A stretch of 64,000 bases of DNA. Origin: Prosapia bicincta. Taxonomy: Eukaryota; Arthropoda; Insecta; Hemiptera; Cercopidae. The position numbers and the translations under genes were made by a program. The notes below the pieces were generated by a model. The model had not been told where the DNA came from and did not search any database. It saw only the letters and a program-made list of their open reading frames with translations. Location: assembly GCA_036971475.1 (NCBI GenBank), contig JBAIZL010000005.1, positions 240,601,823 through 240,665,822 on the forward strand, read 5' to 3'. Of this stretch, positions 22,237 to 33,425 are shown one piece after another; the stretch's first letter is position 1, and each line of letters begins with the position of its first letter.

Positions 22237-22482
22237 TCAATCGAATAATTCCGATCGGCCGTAGAAGCTTACATAAATTGTAGAACCACTTATAATATTG
22301 TAGTATCCAACTGAATTGTTGCGTTTTAGTACATTGCTTTTGTAGGTGAGATATAAGAGATCGGAAGACATGTTTATTCTGGATGCAATTCTGGATTTAA
22401 CACTTCCAATTTTTTCACTTTTCGAAACTTCCAATCTGAAAACGCCACTCTGCCATCTTTTCTTAACAAATATCTCAAAACC
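22237..22482 (-). CDS. Ubiquitin-like domain, terminal exon of a host gene
   Basis: A pyrimidine-poor but valid acceptor (gtttacag) precedes 22482; the exon encodes ~81 residues. The ubiquitin fold signature is clear: FEIFVKKRW...[31 protein letters not shown], and [16 protein letters not shown], aligning with ubiquitin's beta-grasp from its first strand to its last. The chain ends YGRSELFD, without the C-terminal Gly-Gly, so this domain cannot be conjugated in the usual way. Probably the last repeat of a multi-domain ubiquitin-like protein; upstream exons should lie to the right on the minus strand, but I could not find them. Confidence 0.7.
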   Translation of the reverse strand, partial: GFEIFVKKRWQSGVFRLEVSKSEKIGSVKSRIASRINMSSDLLYLTYKSNVLKRNNSVGYYNIISGSTIYVSFYGRSELFD

Positions 22483-22585
22483 CTGTAAACAGTGGATATA
22501 AAAATATTAGAGTTAGTAAAACGATCATCGTATTCTACATAAAAAAATTACAAAATACACACACAAACACACATACACTCACGCA

Positions 22586-22586
<1 letters not shown>

Positions 22587-22664
<78 letters not shown>

Positions 22665-22900
22665 GTGTGTATATATATAAATATATTTATGTATATATAT
22701 ATTTATGTGTGTATATATAATAAAATAAAATATTTTAAAAACAAGAATACTTTTAATGAATATATTTATTCAAAGCTTTTCGCCGATAAAATAGTACCAG
22801 CATCTTCAGGAAAATAATTATCTTAATAGATAAGAATTTCATTCTTGTTTTTGAAATATTTTATTTTATTAACTATATTACAAGAAAATATATCACCATA

Positions 22901-22985
<85 letters not shown>
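22587..22985 (+). repeat. (AT)n tracts flanking a retroelement end
   Basis: Two AT microsatellites (22595-22680 and 22906-22985) flank a block with inverted aaaatatttta ends and a hammerhead-like motif (22769-22813). Confidence 0.85.
22769..22813 (-). ncRNA. Hammerhead-ribozyme-like motif
   Basis: On the minus strand CTGAAGA (fits CUGANGA), stem II GCTGG/TCGGC with G-U pairs, GAAA, AAGCTT mini stem III. Stem I is short (3 bp). One extra base before stem II. Confidence 0.45.
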
Positions 22986-22989
<4 letters not shown>

Positions 22990-23325
22990 TATAACCTTAC
23001 TTTATTTATTATAGTTTACCTTTAGGTAAAATTTAAATACATTACCCTTATATAGTCACGCATTCAGTTTTCTAAATAATTAACAATCATACAAATTTAC
23101 CAACACTTAAATTTATTAATCTGACAAAAAATTATTACAAACTATTACAAAATTACATTAATACGATGCCGTGACAAAAATTGCTTAACTAGTCCTACAA
23201 TTACTAAAAAGGATGACTCTTAAGGCTTTAGGTTTTTAATACAATAAAGTTTAATAATTACAGTGTTAAATTGCTCTTTCTCTCGGATCGTTATTAAAAG
23301 AACTTCTATATATTAGAAAGTGGTG
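22986..23325. other. Unannotated AT-rich stretch
   Basis: No gene or repeat end recognised. Confidence 0.5.
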
Positions 23326-23819
23326 AAACAAAACTAAATTAATTTTTATAACAACAATGAAATTAAATTGGTTCTGAATTTACTAATTTATAAATCTCTG
23401 TTGGCTAAATCTAATATAAGAAGGATTGTACTTATTGTTGAGTTCCTGGAATCCAGACCGTTGCGTTAAATCCTTCACTGGACTTTGACACATAAATAAA
23501 TTATTTCCCTAATTTCAATACTATCTCCCTAATTAATTCAAGGTCGCATTTCAAATTTTCACACATTATTAACTAACGATTCCCATAACTCTTCTCAACA
23601 AATTTACCCTTTTTGAAACATTGCTTACAACTTTGTTCCCCTTAAATACGTCTGCACTCTTCCGTATTTCCCCCGAAACCTAGCCTCTTTCCCGATGATT
23701 TTAGTTTTTAAGAACCGTCATATTATCCCTCTTTACATATTTCAGTTATTTTGGTGGTTCTCACGCCTTTTACAAATAGTTTCTCACAAAATTCAGTGCT
23801 ATTTTCCCAGGATATTCTT

Positions 23820-24210
23820 ACAATAAAAATATTGAAAAGAACCCCAATATCACAAAAATAATCAAAAATAACAAATAAGACAAGTTACTTAAGATTAAAC
23901 CCTTATGTACATTTCGATGACCATGTCATCATCATCAGAGGGTCTTGTTACAAAACACAATCTAGCACACAAGAAGTTACAAACTAGAATGATTCTAGCT
24001 GTGATCATTCTAGTTTGTAACTTCTTGTGTGCTAGATTGTGTTTTGTAACAAGACCCTCTGATGATGATGACATGGTCATCGAAATGTACATAAGGGTTT
24101 AATCTTAAATAACTTGTCTTATTTGTTATTTTTGATTATTTTTGTGGTATTGGGGTTCTTTTCAATATTTTTATTGTAATATATTGTACCACTGTGCTCT
24201 TGATATTGTG
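23820..24210. mobile_element. Palindromic fold-back element with two mirrored hammerhead-like motifs
   Basis: Two arms of ~175 bp are near-perfect inverted copies around ~23998, followed by a tail of ~33 bp. It is flanked by a 12-bp direct repeat caggatattctt (23808-23819, 24211-24222); the empty site is present once in the paralogous repeat at 19512-19523. Hammerhead-like motifs lie at 23899-23943 (-) and 24054-24098 (+): stem I ACCCT/AGGGT, CTGATGA, one extra T, stem II GATGAC/GTCATC, GAAA, stem III ATG/CAT. The element is probably a non-autonomous derivative of a Penelope-like retroelement. Confidence 0.8.
24054..24098 (+). ncRNA. Hammerhead-ribozyme-like motif (best copy)
   Basis: All three stems pair: I 24054-24058 with 24094-24098, II 24067-24072 with 24076-24081, III 24085-24087 with 24090-24092. 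Predicted cleavage after A24093 (AUA triplet). Mirror copy at 23899-23943 on the minus strand. Confidence 0.6.
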
Positions 24211-24497
24211 CAGGATATTCTTGGTCACTTGTAATACTTCAATCTTAAAATACTTGGACCCTTCTTTTGTCAATAGGTTTCCCCCAGCACTGGTTTATTT
24301 ATGACTACACCCGAAATAGGTCAAGACCTCTTTGTCGGTACTATAGCAAACTATTCTTGCTTATTCTAATCTTAGTATTTCTACAGATTATTATTATTTT
24401 AACTAAATATATACTATATGCCTAATACGTTATTATATAACATATATATATATATATATCGCAATATGTATTCTTGTGTATTAATAAAGTACTAAGT

Positions 24498-24643
24498 CAA
24501 AATACAAATACAAGAATTATAATTGAATTTACAATTCAAAGCTTTTCGCTGGCTAGTACCAACAACATCAGGAATATTAAGCAATTCTGTTAATATTTAC
24601 AATTAATTGTAAATTCAATTATAATTCTTGTATTTGTATTTTG
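24498..24643. repeat. Fold-back repeat with one degenerate hammerhead-like motif
   Basis: Arms caaaatacaaatacaagaat... (24498-24536) and its reverse complement (24605-24643). The left arm is followed by a minus-strand motif (24534-24579) with CTGATGT in place of CTGATGA, so the core is broken. The right arm shares sequence with 18341-18380. An (AT)n tract follows (24648-24711). Confidence 0.65.
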
Positions 24644-24716
<73 letters not shown>

Positions 24717-24719
24717 CTA

Positions 24720-25316
24720 TATGTAAACAGAGACTCTAAAAAGAACTATGAAGTAATTTTGTAAATTTGAAAATACAATTTACAAGGCCATACGAGCAGT
24801 ATTATTGTATTTATTGGGTCATAAATTATCAAAACAGCTTGTCAGTTCTAAGTCGCAAGGGCGCTCCAAAAAACTAGGTAAAAAAATTGTTAGTGTTAAG
24901 AGTAAGTCAGTTTCAAAATGACGTTAGATTTTATAAACAATACTTTATAAGTTTAATTAAAGGAATGTGATTGGTTAAACTACGAGAGAAGGGATAAGAG
25001 ATTCAAAACGTGATATGCTTGATATTAACGATTTGTGGAGGCCTCTTGGAACGTTCAATGAGAATAGAGTCGGCTAATTGACCTCCATTCGTAGTAAAGT
25101 TGTCGAAAAGTTGCTAAGGGAAATAATTATACATTTCTAATCAGTAATAAGCGGTGTCCTAACCTAAAAAATAAAATAAAGCAACAATTATTATTATTGA
25201 TACTAGTAAATAAGTAAATAAGAAATTTATAACAAATTCAAGAGCGTAAAACAAAATAATGTAAAATTTGAAATATTATCAGAAACTGCAATAAGGTTAT
25301 AATATATATATATATA
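24720..25316. other. Unannotated AT-rich stretch
   Basis: No gene, RNA or repeat end recognised. Confidence 0.5.
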
Positions 25317-25401
25317 AGTTATATGAGCAATTTATGTGAACTTTACTAAATAAAATGCGTACTAAGATATTTCTTGCTTACGCAGCTTTTCCATTGTACA
25401 A

Positions 25402-25403
<2 letters not shown>
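25317..25403 (+). repeat. Internally deleted gypsy solo LTR
   Basis: 87 bp from agttatatgagc to gtacaact, flanked by tata on both sides. It shares aaaatgcgta.ta and cttacgcagctttt with the LTR at 15406-15697. Long (AT)n follows. Confidence 0.6.
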
Positions 25404-25465
<62 letters not shown>

Positions 25466-25919
25466 GGTGATAGGTTTCTTTTTTATATTTACAAATAGTG
25501 GTAATTATTAAGATCTACGTCCCTAGCGGCGAAACATTTCTTTTCCTAGTCAATTTTACCATGCTGACGATGGATCTGAATTTTTCTAACGGCAACTAGG
25601 TTAGGTTAGGTTAGTTTATTTTCTTAATGTTAATTTGTGTTTGCCGTTATAAATTACTTTAGATACGTGTTCAGCATGGTCAAATTGACGAACAACAAAA
25701 AATATTCTCTGATCAGAGTGGTAGTCGCTGATCTTATTAATTACCCAAATATTTAGTTATGATAAAATTTAGTTAGATCATTTTCTTTCTTGAAATGCTA
25801 AAACCTATGGGCGAAAAGCTTTGAAAAATACATAAATTAACACAATTATTTTATTTGAAATATTGTTATTCATTAAATATATAAATAGACTGTTATATAA
25901 AATGTTAGCTAACATTATA
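25404..25919. other. Unannotated stretch with (AT)n and a short TTAGG run
   Basis: Contains an AT tract (25404-25461), three TTAGG units (25597-25613), and a gcgaaaagctttg fragment at 25811 that looks like the 3' half of a hammerhead-like motif. No gene seen. Confidence 0.5.
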
Positions 25920-26435
25920 CACCTAAACAAACACCATAACTTCTAAATAATTTAAGAATTAATGTTGGTCGAAAATAATTTATAACACACCCTAATTTTA
26001 GTAAAGTTTTTCATATATTTCTTAAACAGTTGTATTTAATCTGTGATCTTTGACAAATGTATTATCTGTTTTAGACATACCCAAAATACAATGTTTAGTT
26101 ACTTGGATACTTTTATGTAGATAAATGTTCCAGTATAGTTTTAAAATTCTGAATTATGAAAACATTTTAAATTAAACCTTACATAAAAAATAGTGGAAGA
26201 ATAAATGCATAGAACTATATAGTATTCAATCTCCTTAGAAAATAAATATATTCTTGTAGTAAAAAAAATGATTAAACGTTTACTTGATTTGCTAACTAAA
26301 TAAATAGCCCGTCTCTTCATGTAACCGTTTCAGTATTTTTCAACATGAAGATGAATCCTTAGTGGAGATTAAACCTTACCGATATTCTGACAAGAGCCTA
26401 ACTCTTCGTTCCGTTGATGTCCCATACAACTAGAA

Positions 26436-28048
26436 TAGCTGTTCTCAACTATATTTCAGTTGCGTACCCCTTATTAAATTAATGTCGTAAAATGTACCCC
26501 TTGATTAGATTCTATAATAAAGGCAATAATAAAAATAAAATCTTACGTATCAATAATGACAAATTAAAATAGACCCTAACATGAGTACTATATTTTGTTA
26601 TTACATTTTAGCATTGCATTAGTGTTTTAACAGTAAATACGTTAAAAGTTAAAACTTTTTAAATTTTAACAATTCCATTAGTTTGTTATTTATATAAGAA
26701 ACTTTATGAAAAAATGGAAACCCTTTAGGCCTATTTACGTTTTTACTTGCATACTAATGGAGTCCCTGTCCAAGTTTTGCTGTAAACGGTTTGTTTTAAG
26801 TTCAGCTCGAAAGAAGTCAAGCGCAGTCCCATATCTGGGGCCGCATCTAATATTTCTGTATTAGATTTTGATAAAGCATAGAATGGAAATGCTCTTTCTA
26901 CTAGTATAATGGATGAAAATGGGGACAAAGCCTTTAAAACGTGTAATGAAGCCTTCAAGTGATCAGATACTTGGTGAATAACATTACTAAAAAGTTGGAA
27001 CTCATTCTCTTTCACAATCAGCAGCGATTTTGGCAGTTTCCTCTAACACACCAACTGACTGCACCTTGACAGTGTCATGCAGAGAAAAAAAATGCAACTA
27101 TGCCAAGAGGCAGGCTTCAGAATTGCGCTCCAGTGGATTCCCAGCCACGTTGGCACAACAGGGAACGAAAAAGCTGACAACCTCGCCAAAAGTGTGTGCC
27201 GCCTACCACAGCCACAAATCAAAATATCACTGGGCTCTGCTTACACCAGGATTCACGCAGCAGCTAAGACGTTCTTGAAAACATCACGAGAAAACCGGGC
27301 TGTTGGAAAGAGATGGCAAGAACTTTGCACCAACCCCATTCCAAAAAACCTGCCTCGACCTATCAGTGTTGCGCTGTTCCGTCTAACCACGGGACACGAC
27401 TACCTTCAGGCGCACCTTCATCGCATTGGGCTGGCGGACACGGATAGGTGCCCCTAGTGCCAAACAGGGAAGATGGATGGAGACCTACTTCCTGCCTGCC
27501 CACAGCTCGAAGCATACAATAGCGACCCAAAAACCAGACTCTTCAAGCTCTATTGGTCTGCACGATGCCAAATGGTCGAGTTACCAAGTGCAGGCGTTGG
27601 ATAAAGTAAAGTAAGTAAGTCTTTCAAAACGTCGTGCAATGTGTCAAATACTTCTGCCTGGCGCAATACAAGAAAATACCTCCAAAAGTAAATTTTTTTC
27701 ATCATAAATTGTATTTTGTCTGACACTCTCAAGATTCTCATTGAAATTATCTGCAGCCTCAAATTAACCTCTTTGATTGGTTGAAAAATATCAGATAAGT
27801 AAGCTGATCATTGCGGGTAACCGCTGCATGTTACTTCTCATTTGAGCTTTGCAATTTCTTAATTTTATAAATTCTCGTTCAAAATGTATTATGTGGAGGT
27901 TTTTTTCTTTATTTACTAGTTTCTTTCATTTAATTACCAGCTATTAATTCATTATACATATCCGCCATTACACCTTTCCATCCCACGAGCCTCTTAGCAA
28001 CCCACTGCTAACCCCCAGGGATTCGCGCACCCTAGGTTGAGAACGCTG
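26436..28048 (-). mobile_element. Decayed hAT transposon (ZBED/SCAND3-like), LINE inside
   Basis: Short TIRs: TAGCTGTTCTCAAC at the left and, inverted, CAGCGTTCTCAAC at the right. Flanks aactagaa (26428-26435) and aactacaa (28049-28056) are an 8-bp target duplication with one mismatch, the size expected for hAT. Minus-strand remnants at 26743-27015 (TEILDAAPDMGLRLTSFE, the usual C-terminal pattern) and near 27650-27760 fit the transposase. A LINE fragment splits it at ~27020-27620. Confidence 0.75.
27020..27620 (+). mobile_element. LINE 3' fragment nested in the hAT element
   Basis: RNase H signature LQWIPSHVGTTGNEKADNLA, then LFRLTTGHDYLQAHLHRIG and DTDRCP, with a stop where the terminal zinc motif (CxxC) should continue; ends in a (GTAA)n-like tail. 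A typical R1/I-group LINE end. Frame intact for 126 codons, then broken. Confidence 0.85.
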
Positions 28049-28960
28049 AACTACAAAGTTATATCTATTTTAATTTCTCTTCTTATATTTTATAATATGA
28101 TATTACTTTTTCTGCATAATCGTGTGAAATGTTATTTACACTTATTGGAATTGAAATAAAATATGATATAAATGAAAACAAATTGAATATAAAACAAGTC
28201 GTTCGTTCAATAGTAGTTATAAAACAGAATTGAAAACGTTTTGCAAAATCCTATGCCAATCATATAACAAGAATAGTTTTGCGAAATCCTTATAAAAATT
28301 CTATTATATTTAAAATGATATTGTGTGTATTTCGTGCTAAAGAAGTTTTAATTTCCGACATTCACTTATTTTTAAATGTATTGGATTATATACAAAAGGG
28401 GGAAATACGTTTTGTTTAACACATTGGAACACAATTTTGAAATATCTTTGTTTACGAATTTTAATATCTTATATGGGATATGTTTTATCGCTAAAACGTA
28501 GTTTTGGATGTTAGGAATTTTCCTTATGAGTGTTATATAAAAAGCTTGATACTACATAACTCGTTTCAATTATGGGTGACAAAATAAAGAAATGAATAAA
28601 TAACAAGAAACAATGCTGATGAAAGCCTAAAAATAAGCATATTTCTAAAACGAATAGACAAAGAGCACATTGTTCTCCGTTAGTGTCTATATTTTTGAGT
28701 TTATAACGATTTTTATAAAATTGGGTAGTTTATTATTTGAAATAAACAACGTTTTTTAATATTTTGAAAAAATAACAATATTTGTAAACTTATGAGTTTG
28801 TTTTATTTTGTCACATAAAATGTTACAGCAGTAGAAATATTTTTTTTACCAACCATTAACAGAAAATACATAATTAAATTATTTTATTATTATGAAAAAA
28901 GACATTTAAGTCCCATAACGATATTTAATAGTGTACAAAAGATTGAAAACGTATTTTATT

Positions 28961-29341
28961 AAAATTATATATTACTCTAACTCTAAGTTAATAAATATAT
29001 TACATAAGAAACAATGTTTATTTGATACAACTTTTGTTGAGGATAGTAAAAGTAAAAAAGATTTAGTTGGGTAAAATATTAATGTAAATTTCATTCACGT
29101 TTTATGTATACCTTCAGGTGAGAAACAAAATTTAACTCCCGTAACATAATTAAAATTTTAAACAAAATAAAAACAACACTTGTTAAGAATAAAACATTTC
29201 AGTTGATTATCATGTTAATATAGATTTCAGTATAAAAGGTTCTAATCAGCTGCATTGTGCATACAAAGACAATATGATTTGTTGACATATTTTTTTTTTT
29301 TTCTTATCGTAACATGTAGATATAATAATATGCCGTAATAG

Positions 29342-29344
<3 letters not shown>
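28961..29344. other. Unannotated AT-rich stretch
   Basis: Nothing recognised. An (AT)n tract begins at 29345. Confidence 0.5.
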
Positions 29345-29972
<628 letters not shown>

Positions 29973-30000
29973 TACATATATACAATTAAATTACGGCAAT

Positions 30001-30035
<35 letters not shown>

Positions 30036-30037
<2 letters not shown>

Positions 30038-30608
30038 ATATTTATTCAAAACAGTTAGTTAAGTTACTTTATTAGTCAAGTCGTTATATTTATAGAGGTC
30101 TCCTCCCTCAACAATGACTTTTGTCGTTATTTTGATTGTAGTAATACTTTTCAAATTATTTATTTTTGTGTTAACTTACTTTCTCTTACAAGTGGATGGT
30201 ATGTCATAGTTATTAATAACTTTAATTTGTTACTATATTATTTTTGTAATTTTATTGGTTTTTTAATGTATTTAGTAGTTTTTGATGTAAATATTTTTAT
30301 GAGTATTGTTTTTCTAAATTGTTTTTTAACTTCTGAATGACAATTAGAAAACTGTAAAAGCCTTACGAAAGTATTGAGAATTAAATTTTTAAAAAATTAT
30401 TATTATATTCCCTTATACAATACGAGTCCTAATTACTTATTACGTATATGACATAAGATGCGCTTTATTTCAATTGCATAAACTCCATTTAAAATGTATA
30501 TATATATATTAATTTTCACAGATGTACTTTCAAGTATTTCTTCGCAAACTGGAACCTAAGAGAAACACATTGTATTAAGCTTATTACATAGGAGCGTTTT
30601 TTGTTTAC
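30036..30608. other. Unannotated stretch
   Basis: No gene recognised. If 30609-30668 is a real first exon, this would be its intron. Confidence 0.4.
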
Positions 30609-30668
30609 CTGTGCTGTAACCAACGCCATGGCCAGTAGAACCAGACATACACAACGTGCCGATGCCAT
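30609..30668 (-). CDS. Possible first coding exon of a secreted protein
   Basis: ATG at 30666-30668 opens MASARCVCLVLLAMALVTAQ, a textbook signal peptide, ending exactly at a donor-like CAG/gtaaac. A TATA-rich run (tatatatata) lies about 35-45 bp upstream of the ATG on this strand. Ending in AQ is common for peptide precursors with N-terminal pyroglutamate, but the next exon was not found, so the product is unknown. Could be chance. Confidence 0.4.
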
Positions 30669-30799
30669 TTTGGAAGTAGATATTTGTCAGAGGTACAAGC
30701 ATGTATATATATATATACACCGTATTAAATCGCCTTGAACGATAACAGTTATAATTAACCTCAATTATCATGATTGAAAAAAAAAAGGTCAAAAGCCCC

Positions 30800-32684
30800 G
30801 GTTTATAATTGTGTTTTACAAAAATTAGTCCAAAAAAATTGAAAATTACGGCGTAAAATTAATTTAAAACGCAGTAATTTTTGTACCCTTATCATTATTA
30901 GTGTGTCTTTAATTAAGGGAATAAATAATCAATGTACGTCACACGTGTTTGCAGAAAAAAGTGCGAGTTACAACAGTCTCTGGTGGATATTATTGCTGTA
31001 AAAATTCATAAACAATTACAAAATTTGATACATTGCACATAAAAGAAACATAAAAGAAGATAAAGCGGGTTGTCAGATATTACAACATAACCACTGAGGT
31101 AAGGCCATCACTCCAGAAATCTAACTTACGTAAGAGTACGACAGAGATGTAACCATTAAATCTTGCCAGCAGAATATGGATATTTTATATGTGTTCATCA
31201 TATACAAAATATGTTGGATAAAATAAAAACCCTAAATTCCAGTAACATGTCTAATTAAAAGTTTATAGTAATTTTGTATTTAAAAAATTCATATCCTTTT
31301 ACTTTTAATGAAACTAGTGATGTAAAGTTGTTTTTATAGATTGTATCATACTACAGTATATTCCATTTAATTTTAGATCCATTTTTACAGTTATAGTATG
31401 TGAGTGTTTTTACTTTCTCATAAGTAATGGCAGTGTATTGTACGAGTTGTGTCTTTAAATGTAAGTTTTTGTCCGATGATATTAATTTTCTATTATGTGT
31501 TAGATATTAGCCAAGCATTGACGACGGTGACATCGTCGCCGAAATTAGTCTGTTGTGAACTAGTGTGTTTGTTTATTAAAAACTAATTTTTGGTGAGATT
31601 TTGAGTTAACTATTTTGTGTTTTAGCGATGTGAATAGTTCTCACTAGCTAAGCTCTAATTAACAAAATTGTTATAGAAGATAATTAATTACAATTGAAAA
31701 GGTTTTCAGGAGAAGCGTAGAACTGATACAGTGCAACAGAATATAAAAATCAAGTATATAAAAAAAATCAACTCAATTCCTACTTAGCGGAAACATTTAT
31801 TTAATTACTTATTATTAAATAATTACAATTAAAACAGTACTGCCAGTGTAAAGCCTACTATATATTGTCATATATATTTGAACCTCTGTATAGTGAAATC
31901 GATTATCCAGAGAAAATATTCGTTGTAGAGAGGTATTCGTTATTGAGAAGTTGGCTTGTCAAGAACACTCCCCCCCCTCTTACTGATCTTTTAAAATTAC
32001 GGGCGGTAATAAAAGTAATACAATATAATATCGCGAGCTTAGGTAGGGTAATAGGCCAACGTTAATTTATAACGTGTCAATTTATTTAAAAATTGAAGTT
32101 GTTGAAAATAAAAACATGTTCTATGAATGTGTGTAGAATCTTTTCATTGTACCGTATTAGATTTCCATATTGAATATTTATCATAGAGTCTACTCCGGTA
32201 TGATATTATGATACGTTATATAATGCTTACGAAAACTTACTGTAAAAATATTGTAATAAATGCAGTCACTAATTTACATTCAGGAAGCTTGGCTTCAACG
32301 TATTGGAATTTAATCGAAATACACTCAGTACAGTAATGTATTAACTGCCTTTACTAATTTTATTTGAACACTTTATACACATAATTTAATTTTAAATCAC
32401 AATTAAAGAGAAATAACTATTAAATTAAACATAAAGTAATACTGAAAATAACTTCGTACAGGTACTTTTTTAATAATTTCTAGTTTTTAAAGTGTTGCTT
32501 GAAAGAGTGTGTAATTTTGTGTTGTACTTTGCTTTTGAATAAAGCATCAGGTTCAGTGAATGTATACCATTTATTCTGACACTCATAAATGTTGTCTGGT
32601 ACGCCGTTGAAATCCTCTCCTTATGATTTTGAAAGCTTACAAAACTTTATTATCTGTAGGGTTCTTCTCTTCACGCTCAACATC
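30800..32684. other. Unannotated stretch with one hammerhead-like motif
   Basis: AT-rich; at 31518-31550 (+) TTGACGA, stem GGTGAC/GTCGCC with loop atc, then GAAA. The first core base is T where C is expected, so it is a degenerate relative of the other motifs. A 66-codon ORF at 31865 is not convincing. Confidence 0.45.
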
Positions 32685-32689
32685 CTAGT

Positions 32690-33425
32690 CGTCATCTTCA
32701 TCTTCCAAAAGTTCATTTGAGTTTGTCATCTTTACGCTTTGGAGTATGTTTTCACCGTCTGAAACAGCTTCATCTTCCAGAAGTTCATTTGAGTTTGTCA
32801 TCTTTACGCTTTGGAGTATGTTTTCACCATCTGAAACAGCTTCATCTTCCAGAAGTTCATTTGAGTTTGTCATCTTTACGCTTTGGAGTATGTTTTCACC
32901 ATCTGAAACAGCTTCATCTTCTAGAAATTCATTTGAGTTTGTCATCTTTACGCTCTGGAGTATGTTTTCACCGTCTGAAACAGCTTCATCTTCCAGAAGT
33001 TCATTTGAGTTTGTCATCTTTACGCTTTGGAGTATGTTTTCACCGTCTGGAATCAGCTTCATCTTCCAGAAGTTTATTTGAGTTTGTCATCTTTACGCTT
33101 TGGAGTATGTTTTCACCGTCTGAAACAGCTTCATCTTTCAGAAGTTCATTTGAGTTTGTCATCTTTATGCTTTGGAGTATGTTTTCACCGTCTGAAACAG
33201 CTTCATCTTTCAGAAGTTCATTTGAGTTTGTCATCTTTACGCTTTGGAGTATGTTTTCACCGTCTGGAAACAGCTTCATCTTCCAGAAGTTCATTTGAGT
33301 TTGTCATCTGAACGCTTTGGAGTATGTTTTCACCGTCTGGAAACAGCTTCATCTTCCAGAAGTGCATTTGAGTTTGTCATCTGAACGCTTTGGAGTATGT
33401 TTTCACCGTCTGGAAAGTTGGAAAC
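32690..33425. repeat. 72-bp minisatellite, about ten units, open in two strands
   Basis: Each unit reads, on the minus strand, as a 24-aa repeat (DGENILQSVKMTNSNELLED + EAVS). The minus frame is open for 32685-33062 and again, one base out of phase, for 33040-33294; the plus strand is also open. Units differ by few substitutions and occasional 1-bp changes. A period that is a multiple of three keeps frames open by itself, so coding is not proven, though the acidic repeat looks protein-like. Confidence 0.9.

Larger units (their letters stand above)
23326..24440 (+). repeat. Dispersed repeat family 'R715', copy 2, with an insertion
   Basis: Nearly identical to 19032-19745 except for an insertion of 391 bp at 23820-24210. 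Also ends in gttattatataac(at)n. Confidence 0.85.
25920..28960 (+). repeat. Segmental duplication, copy B, interrupted by a hAT element
   Basis: Collinear with 17.9-18.96 kb outside the hAT insertion (26436-28048). Confidence 0.7.

Noticed and set aside
22587..22817. ORF rich in Ile-Tyr
   Set aside because: Translation of (AT)n; likewise at 29246 and 40855-41193 outside the P450 exon.
23895..24102. Two identical 65-aa ORFs on opposite strands
   Set aside because: A mirror effect of the palindrome; no protein family.
25597..25613. Interstitial telomere (TTAGG)
   Set aside because: Only three units, expected by chance in such DNA; kept as a weak hint for an insect.
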